Shown here piece after piece: positions 37,367 to 46,564 of a stretch of 64,000 bases of DNA. The notes under the pieces were generated by a model. That model saw only the letters and a program-made list of their open reading frames with translations. It did no database searches and was not told the DNA's origin. This DNA comes from Hypericibacter sp050729195 (GTDB taxonomy: Bacteria > Pseudomonadota > Alphaproteobacteria > Dongiales > Dongiaceae). The position numbers were made by a program, and so were the translations under genes. The stretch lies in the NCBI RefSeq assembly GCF_050729195.1, contig NZ_JBOHKS010000053.1:1-64000 (forward strand), written 5' to 3'. Position 1 is the first letter of the stretch; each line of letters opens with the position of its first letter.

Positions 37367-38340
37367 GGGCGGGCCACCGGGGCTGCTGTCGCGGTGGCCG
37401 GGGCCGGCAGCGCGTGGGTGCGGGCCCGATTGTCCTTGAGCAGGGCCAGATAGGCATCCTGCAGGTCGGATTTGGCCGCGGCAAAGCTCGCGACCGGAAG
37501 GCCCGCTTCGATCAGGCGGCGCAACAGGGCGGCCTGGGCCGCCGTATCGCCGGTCGCCACGAAGCGCGCCATCGTGCCTTCGATCTGGATCTCGCTCACG
37601 CCGATCGTGGTCAGGATGCCGGCGATGTCGTTGCGTGCCTCGGCCAGAGTCAATTCGAAACGTCGCGCGCCATCAGGCGCCACAGCACCGTCGAGCGCGC
37701 GATGTTCGAGGATGCGGCCCTGCTCCATCACCAGGAGATGGGTCGAGTAGTCCTCGAGCTCGGCCAGGATGTGGGAAGACACCACCAGGGTCATGCCCTC
37801 GTCCTTCAGGCCGCGCAGCACCGCGGCGAGGCCGAAGCGCGCCTCGGGATCGAGGCCGGAGGCGGGCTCGTCGAGCAGGATCACCGCGGGCTCATGCACG
37901 ATCGCCTGGGCAATGGCGAGGCGCTGGCGCAAGCCGCGCGACAGTTCTCCCGCCCGCTGCTTGAGGCGGTCGGAGAGGCCGAGCCGTTCGGCGGCGCGCT
38001 GGACCGCAGCGGCGCGACGTTCCGAAGGAATCGCCTGCGCGCGCGCCCGGTAATCCAGGCAGCGTGCGACCGTCAGATCGGCATAGAGGCCGAAGAAATC
38101 GGAGAGATAGCCCATGCGTGCATGAGCTTCACGCGGCACGCGATGGACATCGATCGCGTCGAGATGCACATGGCCGGCGGCCGGCAAAGCCAACCCCGCC
38201 ATGCAATTGAGGAGCGTGGTCTTGCCGGCGCCGTTCGGCCCGACCAGTGCGGTGATGGAATGCGGCTCGATGGCGAAGGAGACGCCATCGAGGGCCCGAA
38301 ATCCCGGATAGTCGAAGACGAGATCCTCGACCCGGATCAT
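37363..38340 (-). CDS. ABC transporter ATP-binding protein (ABC-2 export type)
   Basis: 325 residues. Walker A GPNGAGKT at 34-41, a variant signature LSRGLRQR, Walker B VILLDEPASGLDPEA and H-loop VVSSHILAELE. A C-terminal extension of about 90 residues holds a small accessory domain. The order ATPase then permease, with ATGA overlap, and the D-loop DEPASGLDPE fit ABC-2 exporters. Substrate unknown. It is the first gene of the operon that continues into the permease, gor and the Phd/XRE gene. Confidence 0.88.
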   Translation of the reverse strand: MIRVEDLVFDYPGFRALDGVSFAIEPHSITALVGPNGAGKTTLLNCMAGLALPAAGHVHLDAIDVHRVPREAHARMGYLSDFFGLYADLTVARCLDYRARAQAIPSERRAAAVQRAAERLGLSDRLKQRAGELSRGLRQRLAIAQAIVHEPAVILLDEPASGLDPEARFGLAAVLRGLKDEGMTLVVSSHILAELEDYSTHLLVMEQGRILEHRALDGAVAPDGARRFELTLAEARNDIAGILTTIGVSEIQIEGTMARFVATGDTAAQAALLRRLIEAGLPVASFAAAKSDLQDAYLALLKDNRARTHALPAPATATAAPVARP

Positions 38341-38380
38341 CGGGCCCCCAGACTCATGGCGCGAACGCGCGGTCTGTCGA

Positions 38381-39865
38381 TCAGACGCCGCCCATGCAGA
38401 GATACTTGATCACCAGGAAGTCATCCATGCCGTACTTCGAGCCTTCACGGCCGAAGCCCGACTCCTTGACGCCGCCGAACGGGGCGACCTCGGTCGAGAT
38501 GATCCCGGTGTTGATGCCGACGATCCCGCTCTCCAGGCCCTCGGCGACGCGCCAGACGCGGCCGATGTCGCGGGCATAGAAATAATTGGCGAGACCGAAC
38601 TCGGTATCGTTGGCGAGCTTGAGCGCTTCCTCGTCGGTCTTGAAGCGGAACAGCGGGGCCACCGGCCCGAAGGTCTCCTCACGCGCCACCGTCATCTCGG
38701 TGGTGACGCCGGTCAGCACCGTCGGCTCGAAGAAGGAACCGCCCAGCGCGTGGCGATGACCGCCGGCGATGATCTTGGCGCCCTTCTTCACGGCATCGGC
38801 GACATGCTCCTCGACCTTCTCGACCGCCTTCATGTTGATGAGCGGGCCCTGCTGGGTCTCGCCCTTGAGGCCGTCGCCCACCTTCATCTTCGCGACCGCG
38901 GCCGCGAGCTTCTTGGCGAAGGCGTCATAGACGCTGTCCTGCACCAGGATGCGGTTGGCGCAGACGCAGGTCTGACCGGTGTTGCGGTATTTCGACATCA
39001 TCGCGCCTTCGACCGCGGCATCGAGATCCGCGTCGTCGAACACGATGAAGGAGGCATTGCCGCCGAGCTCCATCGACATCTTCTTGACCGTGTCGGCGCC
39101 CTGCTTCAGCAGGATCTTTCCGACCTCGGTCGAGCCGGTGAAGGAGATCTTGCGCACGATCGGGTTCGAGGTGATCTCGGCGCCGATCTCGCGGGCCGAC
39201 CCTGAGATGATGTTGATGACGCCGGCCGGGAAGCCCGCGCGCTCGGCGAGTTCCGCCAGCGCGAAGGCCGAATAGGGGGTCTCGGTCGCCGGCTTGATCA
39301 CGACCGGGCAGCCGGCCGCCAGGGCCGGAGCGCATTTGCGGGTGATCATCGCGTTCGGGAAGTTCCAGGGCGTGATGGCGCCGACGACGCCGACCGGCTC
39401 CTTGACCACGACGATGCGCTTGTCCGGCTGGTGGCCCGGGATGGTGTCGCCATAGACGCGCTTGGCTTCCTCGGCGAACCACTCGACGAAGGAGGCGCCA
39501 TAAGCGATCTCGCCCTTGGCCTCCGCCAGCGGCTTGCCCTGCTCGGCGGTCAGGATGACGGCCAGGTCGTCCTGATTCTCCATCATCAGGTTGAACCATT
39601 TGCGCAGGATGTTGGCCCGCTCCTTGGCGGTCTTCTTGCGCCAGGCCGGCCAGGAGGCGTTGGCCGCCTCGATCGCGCGGCGGGTCTCGGCCGTTCCCAT
39701 GAGCGGAATGGTGCCCAGCACCTCGCCCGTCGCCGGGTTGGTCACGTCGATGGTCTTGCCGGAATCGGCATTTGCCCATTTGCCGTTGATGTAGCCCTGC
39801 TGACGGAAGAGCCGCGGGTCTTTCAGCGGCAGCTGAGAGGCAACCTTCATGGCGACCTGTTGCAT
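38381..39865 (-). CDS. gabD: NAD(P)-dependent succinate-semialdehyde dehydrogenase
   Basis: 494 residues. Aldehyde dehydrogenase of the SSADH branch, oxidising succinate semialdehyde to succinate. Catalytic glutamate in MELGGNASF (E267) and nucleophile in NTGQTCVCANR (C300), nucleotide site in ITPWNFPNAMI and SFTGSTEVGK. The CVC pattern at the active site is typical of SSADH. The start at 39865 has GAGGA upstream. It is divergent from gabT, together converting GABA to succinate. Confidence 0.93.
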   Translation of the reverse strand: MQQVAMKVASQLPLKDPRLFRQQGYINGKWANADSGKTIDVTNPATGEVLGTIPLMGTAETRRAIEAANASWPAWRKKTAKERANILRKWFNLMMENQDDLAVILTAEQGKPLAEAKGEIAYGASFVEWFAEEAKRVYGDTIPGHQPDKRIVVVKEPVGVVGAITPWNFPNAMITRKCAPALAAGCPVVIKPATETPYSAFALAELAERAGFPAGVINIISGSAREIGAEITSNPIVRKISFTGSTEVGKILLKQGADTVKKMSMELGGNASFIVFDDADLDAAVEGAMMSKYRNTGQTCVCANRILVQDSVYDAFAKKLAAAVAKMKVGDGLKGETQQGPLINMKAVEKVEEHVADAVKKGAKIIAGGHRHALGGSFFEPTVLTGVTTEMTVAREETFGPVAPLFRFKTDEEALKLANDTEFGLANYFYARDIGRVWRVAEGLESGIVGINTGIISTEVAPFGGVKESGFGREGSKYGMDDFLVIKYLCMGGV

Positions 39866-40184
39866 GGTGGGTCCTCGAAACAAGGGGTTGGCGGGAGGTT
39901 GGCCGGAGTATAGCGGCCGGCTGCGCAGGCGCAATCCGGTCAATTCCCTGAACAATCGACCATCGCCGACTTAGACATCTGGTCGCATCCACCAAAATGG
40001 GGAGGCGGGCCTCCGCCCGCAAATCCCTGGACGCATGCCAGGAATGCCGGCCGGGGGTGGCGGCAATGGCCGGATTCGTGCTATCGCCGGGGCCGGTTTT
40101 TCGCGCCGATGCCATCCGGCAGGCCCTCCCTGCCGCCGTCCCGAACCCTGACGATGGCCGGCGTTTCTCCAAGGAGACATGACC
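39866..40184. promoter_or_regulatory. Divergent gabD/gabT regulatory region
   Basis: This 319-bp gap holds no gene. A leftward promoter candidate is TTGCGC (39934-39929), 16-base spacer, TATACT (39912-39907), 42 bp before the gabD start. A GC-rich hairpin GCGGGC-CTCC-GCCCGC occurs at 40005-40020. No clear regulator dyad was found; the gabT ribosome site AAGGAG is at 40171-40176. Confidence 0.5.
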
Positions 40185-41468
40185 ATGGCGACGAATCAGG
40201 AAATGCAGCAGCGCCGCGCCAATGCGGTTCCCCGGGGCGTCGGCACGGCGATGCCGTTCTACGCCGCCAAGGCCGAGAACGCCGAACTGTGGGATATCGA
40301 GGGCAACCGCTATATCGACTTCGCCGGCGGCATCGCCGTGCTGAACACCGGCCATCGTCATCCGAAGGTGATGAAGGCGGTCGAGCAGCAGATGGGCAAG
40401 TTCACCCACACCGCCTTCCAGGTGGTGGCCTATGACAGCTACATCACCCTGGCCGAGCGCCTGAACAAGGCAGCGCCGGGCAATTTCGCCAAGAAGACCA
40501 TCTTCTTCACCACCGGTGCCGAAGCGCTGGAGAATGCGGTCAAGATCTCGCGCCACTACACCAACCGCCCCGGCGTCATCACCTTCGCGGGCGCCTTCCA
40601 CGGCCGCACCAGCCTGACCATGGCCATGACCGGCAAGGTCCAACCCTACAAGGTCGGCGGTCCCTTCGTGCCCGAGGTCTATCACGTCCCCTTCCCCAAC
40701 GTGCTTCATAGCGTGACGGTCGAGCAGTCGCTGGCGGCGCTCCAGACCCTGTTCAAAGCCGACATCGATCCGTCGCGCGTCGCCTGCATCGTGATCGAGC
40801 CGGTCCAGGGCGAAGGCGGCTTCAATATCGCGCCGAAGGAGTTCGTCCAGGCGCTGCGCAAGATCTGCGACGAGCACAAGATCATGCTGGTGTCGGACGA
40901 GGTCCAGGCCGGCATCGCGCGCACCGGTAAGATGTTCGCGATCGAGCATAGCGGCATCGCACCCGACCTCATCGCCTCGGCCAAGAGCCTGGCGGGCGGT
41001 TTCCCGCTCTCGGCCGTGATCGGTCGCGCCGAGGTGATGGATTCGGTTCCCCCAGGCGGCTTGGGCGGCACCTATGCCGGCAGCCCGCTGGGTGTCGCCG
41101 CCGGCAATGCCGTGCTCGACGTGATCGAGGAAGAGAAGCTGCTGGAGCGGGCCGACAAGATGGGCAAGCTCATGACCGACCGCCTCAACGCCATGGCGAA
41201 GAAGAACCGCTTCTCCTGCATCGGCGATGTGCGCGGCCTCGGCGCCATGATCGCGGTCGAGCTGGTCAAGGACCGCACCACCAACGAGCCCGATGCCGAC
41301 CTGACCAAGAAGGTCGTGACCAAGGCCCAGGAGAATGGGCTGATCCTTCTCTCCTGCGGCGTCTACAGCAACGTGCTGCGCCTGCTGGTGCCGCTGACCG
41401 CCAGCGACGCGCTGGTCAATGAGGGGCTGGACATCATCGAGAAGTCGCTCGACCAGTCGCTCAATTGA
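40185..41468 (+). CDS. gabT: 4-aminobutyrate--2-oxoglutarate transaminase
   Basis: 427 residues. Class III PLP aminotransferase moving the amino group of GABA to 2-oxoglutarate. Active-site lysine in SAKSLAGGFPLSAVIGR (K267), PLP aspartate in LVSDEVQAGIAR (D238), GAEALENAVKISR near 111 and EPVQGEGGF near 205. The start at 40185 is chosen over ATG 40179 because AAGGAG then lies 8 bases upstream instead of 2. A terminator follows at 41493. Confidence 0.94.
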   Translation: MATNQEMQQRRANAVPRGVGTAMPFYAAKAENAELWDIEGNRYIDFAGGIAVLNTGHRHPKVMKAVEQQMGKFTHTAFQVVAYDSYITLAERLNKAAPGNFAKKTIFFTTGAEALENAVKISRHYTNRPGVITFAGAFHGRTSLTMAMTGKVQPYKVGGPFVPEVYHVPFPNVLHSVTVEQSLAALQTLFKADIDPSRVACIVIEPVQGEGGFNIAPKEFVQALRKICDEHKIMLVSDEVQAGIARTGKMFAIEHSGIAPDLIASAKSLAGGFPLSAVIGRAEVMDSVPPGGLGGTYAGSPLGVAAGNAVLDVIEEEKLLERADKMGKLMTDRLNAMAKKNRFSCIGDVRGLGAMIAVELVKDRTTNEPDADLTKKVVTKAQENGLILLSCGVYSNVLRLLVPLTASDALVNEGLDIIEKSLDQSLN

Positions 41469-41492
41469 GCTGATCGCTCAGCTTAGAACGAC

Positions 41493-41530
41493 AAAGGCGG
41501 CGCTTCCTTCGGGAGCGCCGCCTTTTTCTT
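41493..41530 (+). terminator. Rho-independent terminator of gabT
   Basis: A 15-bp stem (41493-41507 paired with 41511-41525; one G-U pair) with a TTC loop is followed by TTTTTCTTTT. It lies 24 bp after the gabT stop and between convergent gabT and glmS, so it probably stops both, better for gabT because of the U-run. Confidence 0.88.
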
Positions 41531-41550
41531 TTGCCGGCAAGGTGACGCGT

Positions 41551-43371
41551 CTATTCGACAGTCACGCTCTTGGCGAGATTGCGGGGCTGATCGACATCGG
41601 TGCCTTTGGCGACGGCGGCGTGATAAGCGAGGAGCTGCACCGGGATCGCAAACAGGATCGGCGCCACGAAGGGATCGACCTCGGGCAGCGCCACGGTGAT
41701 CGCGGCCTTGCCGCCGAGCTTCTTGGCGCCCTTGTGGTCGGAGAGGAAGATCACCCGGCCGCCGCGCGCCATGACTTCCTGAAGGTTGGAAGCCGTCTTC
41801 TCGAAGAGATCGTCCGAGGGCGCCACCACCACGACCGGGACATTCTCGTCGATCAGCGCGATCGGCCCGTGCTTCATCTCGCCCGCGGCATAGCCTTCGG
41901 CATGGATGTAGGAGATCTCCTTGAGCTTGAGCGCACCTTCGAGCGCGATCGGATAACTCGTACCGCGGCCGAGGAAGAGCACATCGCGCGTCTCGGCGAT
42001 GTCATAGGCGATGCGCCGGATGGATTCGTCATGGTTCAGCACCTCGGCCGCGCGGGCCGGGACCTCGAGCAGCGCCTGCGAGAGTTCGGTCTCGCGCTTA
42101 TGATCGATGGCGCCGCGCGCCCGCGCCGCCGAGATCGCGAGGCAGGCGAGCACGGTCAATTGCGTGGTGAAGGCCTTGGTCGAGGCGACGCCGATCTCGG
42201 GGCCAGCCAGGGTCGGCAGGACCAGATCCGATTCGCGCGCGATCGTGCTCTCCGGCACGTTCAGGACCGAGAGGATCTTCTGGCCCTGGCTTTTCGCGTA
42301 GCGGAGCGCCGCCAGCGTATCGATGGTCTCGCCCGATTGCGAGATCACCATCGTGGCGCCGCCTTTGGGCAACGGTGCTTCGCGATAGCGGAACTCGGAG
42401 GCGATATCGAGCTCGACCGGCACCCGCGCGATCTGCTCGAACCAGTATTTGGCGACCATGCCGGCGAGATAGGCGGTGCCGCAGGCGACGATGGTGAGCC
42501 GCGACAGGGTCGCGAAGTCGAACGGCAGCGCCGGCATCTCGATCGTGCGCGCCAGCGGATTGACATAGCGCTGCAGGGTGTCGCCGATGACCGCCGGCTG
42601 CTCATAGATTTCCTTGAGCATGAAATGGCGGAAATTGCCCTTGCCGACGCGGGCTCCCGTCATCGCCGTCTGCTTGATCTCGCGCTCGACCTTGTTCGGG
42701 CCGTTGAAGATCTCGCCGCCCTTGGAGGTGACGACGACCCAGTCGTTCTCCTCGAGATAGCAGATGCGCGAGGTGAAGGGCGCCAGCGCCAGCGCGTCGG
42801 AGCCGATATACATCTCGCCGTCGCCATAGCCGACCGCGAGCGGGCTGCCGCGCCGGGCCCCGATCATGAGATCGGAACGGCCGGCGAAGATGACGCCCAG
42901 CGCGAAGGCGCCCTTGAGCCGATCCATGGCGATCGTCATCGCCTGCTGCGGCGTCTTCTGTTGCTCCAGGAGATGGGTTAGGAGATGGGCGACCACTTCG
43001 GTGTCGGTCTCGGTCTCGAATTCGCGGCCGAGACCCTCGAGCTCTTCGCGCAGCTCCTGGAAATTCTCGATGATGCCGTTATGCACCACGGCCACCCGGT
43101 CGGTCGCATGGGGATGCGCGTTCGTCTCGGAGGGGCGGCCATGGGTGGCCCAGCGTGTATGACCGATGCCGATGGTGCCCGCGAGCGGATTGGATCCGAC
43201 CAGCGCCTCGAGCCGCGCGATCTTGCCTTCGGCACGACGGCGCTCGATATGGCCGTTGACCAATGTCGCCACGCCCGACGAATCGTAGCCGCGATATTCG
43301 AGCCGCTTCAGGCCCTCGATCAGCAGCGGGGCGACCGGCGCCTTGCCGATGATGCCGATGATGCCGCACAT
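41551..43371 (-). CDS. glmS: Glutamine--fructose-6-phosphate aminotransferase (isomerizing)
   Basis: 606 residues. Makes glucosamine 6-phosphate from fructose 6-phosphate and glutamine, first step to UDP-GlcNAc for peptidoglycan and LPS. The nucleophile cysteine follows the initiator Met (MCGIIGIIG); GHTRWATHG and HNGIIEN form the glutaminase site, and two SIS domains contain ISQSGETIDTLAAL and the C-terminal KSVTVE. AGGAGG lies upstream of the ATG. It is 56 bp downstream of glmU in the same direction. No glmS ribozyme is present. Confidence 0.98.
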   Translation of the reverse strand: MCGIIGIIGKAPVAPLLIEGLKRLEYRGYDSSGVATLVNGHIERRRAEGKIARLEALVGSNPLAGTIGIGHTRWATHGRPSETNAHPHATDRVAVVHNGIIENFQELREELEGLGREFETETDTEVVAHLLTHLLEQQKTPQQAMTIAMDRLKGAFALGVIFAGRSDLMIGARRGSPLAVGYGDGEMYIGSDALALAPFTSRICYLEENDWVVVTSKGGEIFNGPNKVEREIKQTAMTGARVGKGNFRHFMLKEIYEQPAVIGDTLQRYVNPLARTIEMPALPFDFATLSRLTIVACGTAYLAGMVAKYWFEQIARVPVELDIASEFRYREAPLPKGGATMVISQSGETIDTLAALRYAKSQGQKILSVLNVPESTIARESDLVLPTLAGPEIGVASTKAFTTQLTVLACLAISAARARGAIDHKRETELSQALLEVPARAAEVLNHDESIRRIAYDIAETRDVLFLGRGTSYPIALEGALKLKEISYIHAEGYAAGEMKHGPIALIDENVPVVVVAPSDDLFEKTASNLQEVMARGGRVIFLSDHKGAKKLGGKAAITVALPEVDPFVAPILFAIPVQLLAYHAAVAKGTDVDQPRNLAKSVTVE

Positions 43372-43427
43372 GTTCCCGACCTCCTCGATCTGTCCGCCCG
43401 GCGCCGAAGCGCGGGGCGGCGGCTTGC

Positions 43428-44828
43428 TCACTTGCCCGACTTGCGTTTCGTCCCGGATCTGGCGCCGGCCTTCTTGGCCGGTTTCGCCTTGGTCGTCTTC
43501 TTGCGCTTGGCGCGGAAGGTCTGGGCCCGGCCCGTCATATTGACCTGGCGGCCGCGCGCGATCGCCATCGCATCGGCCGGCACATTCTCGGTGATGACGC
43601 TGCCCGCGCCGACGATGGCGCCCGCCCCGATCGTCACCGGCGCCACCAGCGAGCTGTTCGAGCCGATCGAGACATTGGGGCCGATCACGGTGCGCGACTT
43701 GCTGAAGCCGTCATAATTCACGGTGATGGTCCCGGCGCCGATATTGGTGCCGCCGCCGATCTCCGCATCGCCGATATAGGTCAGATGGTTCGCCTTGGCG
43801 CCGGGCCCGAGCCGCGCGTTCTTGATCTCGACGAAATTGCCGATATGGACATCCGGCCCGATCGCGGCGCCCGGCCGCAGCCGCGCGAAGGGGCCGATGC
43901 GGGCACCGGCCGCGATGCGCGCGCCCTCGATATGGCAGAAGCCCTTGATCTCCACATCGCTCTCGATCGTGACGCCCGGCCCGAAATAGACATGGGGACC
44001 GACCACCACATCCTGGCCCAGCTGCGTGTCGTGGCTGAAATAGACGCTGGCGGGCTCGAGCAGCGTGGCGCCGCCTTCCATCGCCGAAGCACGAGCGCGC
44101 TGCTGATAGACCTGCTCGGCCGCCGCCAGATCGGCGCGGCTGTTGATGCCCATCAGCTCCTCGACCGAGGCCTCGACCACGGCGCAGTCCCAGCCGCGGC
44201 CGCGCGCGAGCGCCACCAGGTCGGTCAGGTAATATTCGCTCTTGGCATTGTCGTTCCGCAACTCCTTCAGGAGCGGCAGTATGCGCTCGGCGTCGAGCGC
44301 CATGACGCCGGAATTGCAGAGCCCGATCGCCCGCTGCTCGGGCGTCGCGTCGCACGCCTCGACAATGGCGTCGAGACCGCCCGATGCGCCGAGCACCAGC
44401 CGTCCGTAACCGCCCGGCTCGTCGGGCCGGAATCCCAGCACCACCACGGCCGGATCGTCGGCCCCCCGCCGGCGCTTCAGCATCGCCTCCAGCGTCGCGG
44501 TGGCGATGAAGGGCGTGTCGCCATAAAGAACCAGGAGATCGCCCGAGACCGATTTGAGTGTCGTGCGAGCCGCCATGACCGCGTGCCCGGTGCCGAGCTG
44601 TTCGCGTTGGACGGCGATCTGGGCGGGTACTGCCGCTTCCGCCACGGCTTCCATGCCCGGCGCCACCACCAGCACCACCGGATCGCAGTGCAAGGGCTTC
44701 AGGGCCGCCATCACATGGCCGATCATCGGCCGGTTGGCGATCTCATGCATGACCTTGGGCTTGCGCGACTTCATGCGGGTGCCCTTGCCCGCGGCGAGGA
44801 CGATGGCAGCGGTTCGAGACTTCGGCAT
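43428..44828 (-). CDS. glmU: Bifunctional UDP-GlcNAc pyrophosphorylase/glucosamine-1-phosphate acetyltransferase
   Basis: 466 residues. N-terminal uridyltransferase with LAAGKGTRMKS at 11-21 and YGDTPF; C-terminal left-handed beta-helix acetyltransferase with repeated IGxxxxI hexapeptides from residue 250 and NYDGFSKSRTVIG. It completes UDP-GlcNAc synthesis. The last 30 residues form a lysine/arginine-rich tail (RAKRKKTTKAKPAKKAGARS and on), not usual for the family. It diverges from gph and precedes glmS. Confidence 0.96.
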   Translation of the reverse strand: MPKSRTAAIVLAAGKGTRMKSRKPKVMHEIANRPMIGHVMAALKPLHCDPVVLVVAPGMEAVAEAAVPAQIAVQREQLGTGHAVMAARTTLKSVSGDLLVLYGDTPFIATATLEAMLKRRRGADDPAVVVLGFRPDEPGGYGRLVLGASGGLDAIVEACDATPEQRAIGLCNSGVMALDAERILPLLKELRNDNAKSEYYLTDLVALARGRGWDCAVVEASVEELMGINSRADLAAAEQVYQQRARASAMEGGATLLEPASVYFSHDTQLGQDVVVGPHVYFGPGVTIESDVEIKGFCHIEGARIAAGARIGPFARLRPGAAIGPDVHIGNFVEIKNARLGPGAKANHLTYIGDAEIGGGTNIGAGTITVNYDGFSKSRTVIGPNVSIGSNSSLVAPVTIGAGAIVGAGSVITENVPADAMAIARGRQVNMTGRAQTFRAKRKKTTKAKPAKKAGARSGTKRKSGK

Positions 44829-45050
44829 GGGGAACGCTTTTGGGCTCCAATCGGGGCCGGGTCGGCCCATTTCTCGCCGGGAGGGTCGCCGCCGCCCGAA
44901 CGATAGGGTCTTGTCGGCCGCGGCGCGATCCGGCAAGAACGCCGGAACCAAGCACCGTCAACGCCGCTTGGGGCACCCTGCCACAGCCGCAAGGCCGCTC
45001 CAAGAGAGCATCCTTGTGCGCTCCCGTGGCGTTTTCATGGCGGATGGAAT

Positions 45051-45731
45051 TTGTCTCAAAGACGCGACGCCCTGGCCTTCGATCTCGACGGCACGCTGAT
45101 CGACAGCGCGCCGGACATCGCCATCGCCATGAACCGGCTCATGGCCGAGCTGGGACGGCCCGAGATCGAGCTCCCGGCCATACGCCGCATGATCGGCGAC
45201 GGTGCCGGCACCCTGGTCGAGCGGGCCTTGACCGCGGCCTCGGTGCCGCATCGCGCCGAGGAGCTCGACATCTATCTCAAGCGCTTCCTGGCGCATTACG
45301 AGGCCGAGCCGGTTCGCCTGACGCGGCCTTATGCGGGTGTCCTGGAAACCCTGGCGGCCTTGCGCGCGGCGGGATATCGCTGCGCTGTCTGCACCAACAA
45401 GCCGCAGCGCCTGACCGACATTGTCATCGAGGTGCTGGGCCTGGCTCCGTATTTCGGCGCCATCCTCGGCGCCGACGCGGTCAAGAACCGCAAACCCCAC
45501 CCCGATCACCTGGCGGTGGCGCTGACCGCCATCGGCGCCACATCCGCCCAGGCCGTGATGATTGGCGACAGCGCCAATGACGTGGCCCCGGCCCGTGCCC
45601 TGGCCATGCCCTCGATCGTCATGGCCTATGGCTATGGCCGCGCCCCCTTGAGCGAGCTCGGCGCCGATCTGATCCTAGACGATTTTGCGAAACTGCCCGA
45701 CGCCTTGCGGAAGATCGACGCAGGTCTCTGA
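45051..45731 (+). CDS. gph: Phosphoglycolate phosphatase-like HAD hydrolase
   Basis: 226 residues. HAD motif I DLDGTLIDS at residues 11-19 with D11 as nucleophile, motif II TNKPQR near 115, motif III lysine in KNRKPHPDH and motif IV GDSANDVAPARAL. The cap domain size fits Gph, which clears 2-phosphoglycolate. The only in-frame early start is TTG at 45051, with GGATGG upstream; no ATG fits. It diverges from glmU and converges with the transglutaminase gene after 17 bp. Confidence 0.88.
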   Translation: MSQRRDALAFDLDGTLIDSAPDIAIAMNRLMAELGRPEIELPAIRRMIGDGAGTLVERALTAASVPHRAEELDIYLKRFLAHYEAEPVRLTRPYAGVLETLAALRAAGYRCAVCTNKPQRLTDIVIEVLGLAPYFGAILGADAVKNRKPHPDHLAVALTAIGATSAQAVMIGDSANDVAPARALAMPSIVMAYGYGRAPLSELGADLILDDFAKLPDALRKIDAGL

Positions 45732-45748
45732 GTCCAAGGGACGCGCTG

Positions 45749-46543
45749 TTACGCCAGCCAGTCGGGAACGACCTCGACGAGCGGCTGCTCCGGATCGGCG
45801 GCGAGATCGTCCAGCAACGCGAATTCTTCCGGATTGACGACTCGCTTCGACGGCAGGGCTGCCCGCCACCCGTCCCATATCGACGTCTCCCGATCGTTCA
45901 GGACGTAATGGTCGCGGACGACGTTGACTTTTACGAACCATGCGCCGGTGACCTCGCCATGACCGAAGCGATCAGGATCGGACTTGCCGCGGCGGCCGTC
46001 CAACCATGCCTGTCCCGCTGTCAGGAAGGACTGGCGCGGCACGTCCGTGGGATCGAATCCGATCCGGTATCTTGCCTTCAGCATCTCGTCGATTTGCGGA
46101 TCGCTCAGGCGCCAGGTTTGCGCGCGGCTGTCCCAATATTCGCAAACCCAGTGATCTTCCCAGCCGCTGCCGAAATAGGCCGCGAATCCGCAACGCAGGC
46201 GCGCTGGAACGCCCTGGCTGCGAAGGATGGAACAGAGCATGAGGGCGAAGTCCCGGCAGGTCCCAAGCGCCCGCTTCGAGGAGGGCCGCCGCGTTTCCAG
46301 CCCCTGCCCGTCCCTCTCAAGAATATCGGCCAGCCGGTCGGCGATCGGGAGCGTCGTGCGGGAGGTTGCGCTCAGGAGGCTCTCATCCAACCCGTAGTCG
46401 GTCAGCCAGTCCGAATGGACCAACACACCTTGAATGATGCCGTTGAGAGCGCCGACGTCGGAGGGAAGACCGGCCATGGCGGCGGCATAGCCGACCGGAT
46501 CGGACATGCCGCTATGGTCTATCCACTTCCGCAGCGTCTCCAT
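45749..46543 (-). CDS. Transglutaminase-like domain protein
   Basis: 264 residues, no signal peptide or membrane segment. The papain-like catalytic triad is plausible: cysteine in GTCRDFALML (C96), histidine in EDHWVCEYWD (H131) and aspartate D138. Such domains act as proteases or peptide-modifying enzymes. It begins 21 bp after the DUF3108 gene on the same strand, so the pair is probably one operon. Start at 46543; M13 (MSDPVGYAAAM) is an alternative. Confidence 0.8.
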   Translation of the reverse strand: METLRKWIDHSGMSDPVGYAAAMAGLPSDVGALNGIIQGVLVHSDWLTDYGLDESLLSATSRTTLPIADRLADILERDGQGLETRRPSSKRALGTCRDFALMLCSILRSQGVPARLRCGFAAYFGSGWEDHWVCEYWDSRAQTWRLSDPQIDEMLKARYRIGFDPTDVPRQSFLTAGQAWLDGRRGKSDPDRFGHGEVTGAWFVKVNVVRDHYVLNDRETSIWDGWRAALPSKRVVNPEEFALLDDLAADPEQPLVEVVPDWLA

Positions 46544-46564
46544 GTCCCACCGCCGCTCACTTGT

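Noticed and set aside
35964..37484. A leftward frame continuous with gor, apparently a 962-residue fusion
   Set aside because: The upstream part is out-of-frame reading of the permease gene; gor has its own ATG with GGAGAG at 35963.
41493..41550. Possible glmS ribozyme or riboswitch at glmS
   Set aside because: The hairpin is at the 3' end of glmS, is a plain terminator for gabT, and the glmS leader (43372-43427) is too short and shows no ribozyme fold.
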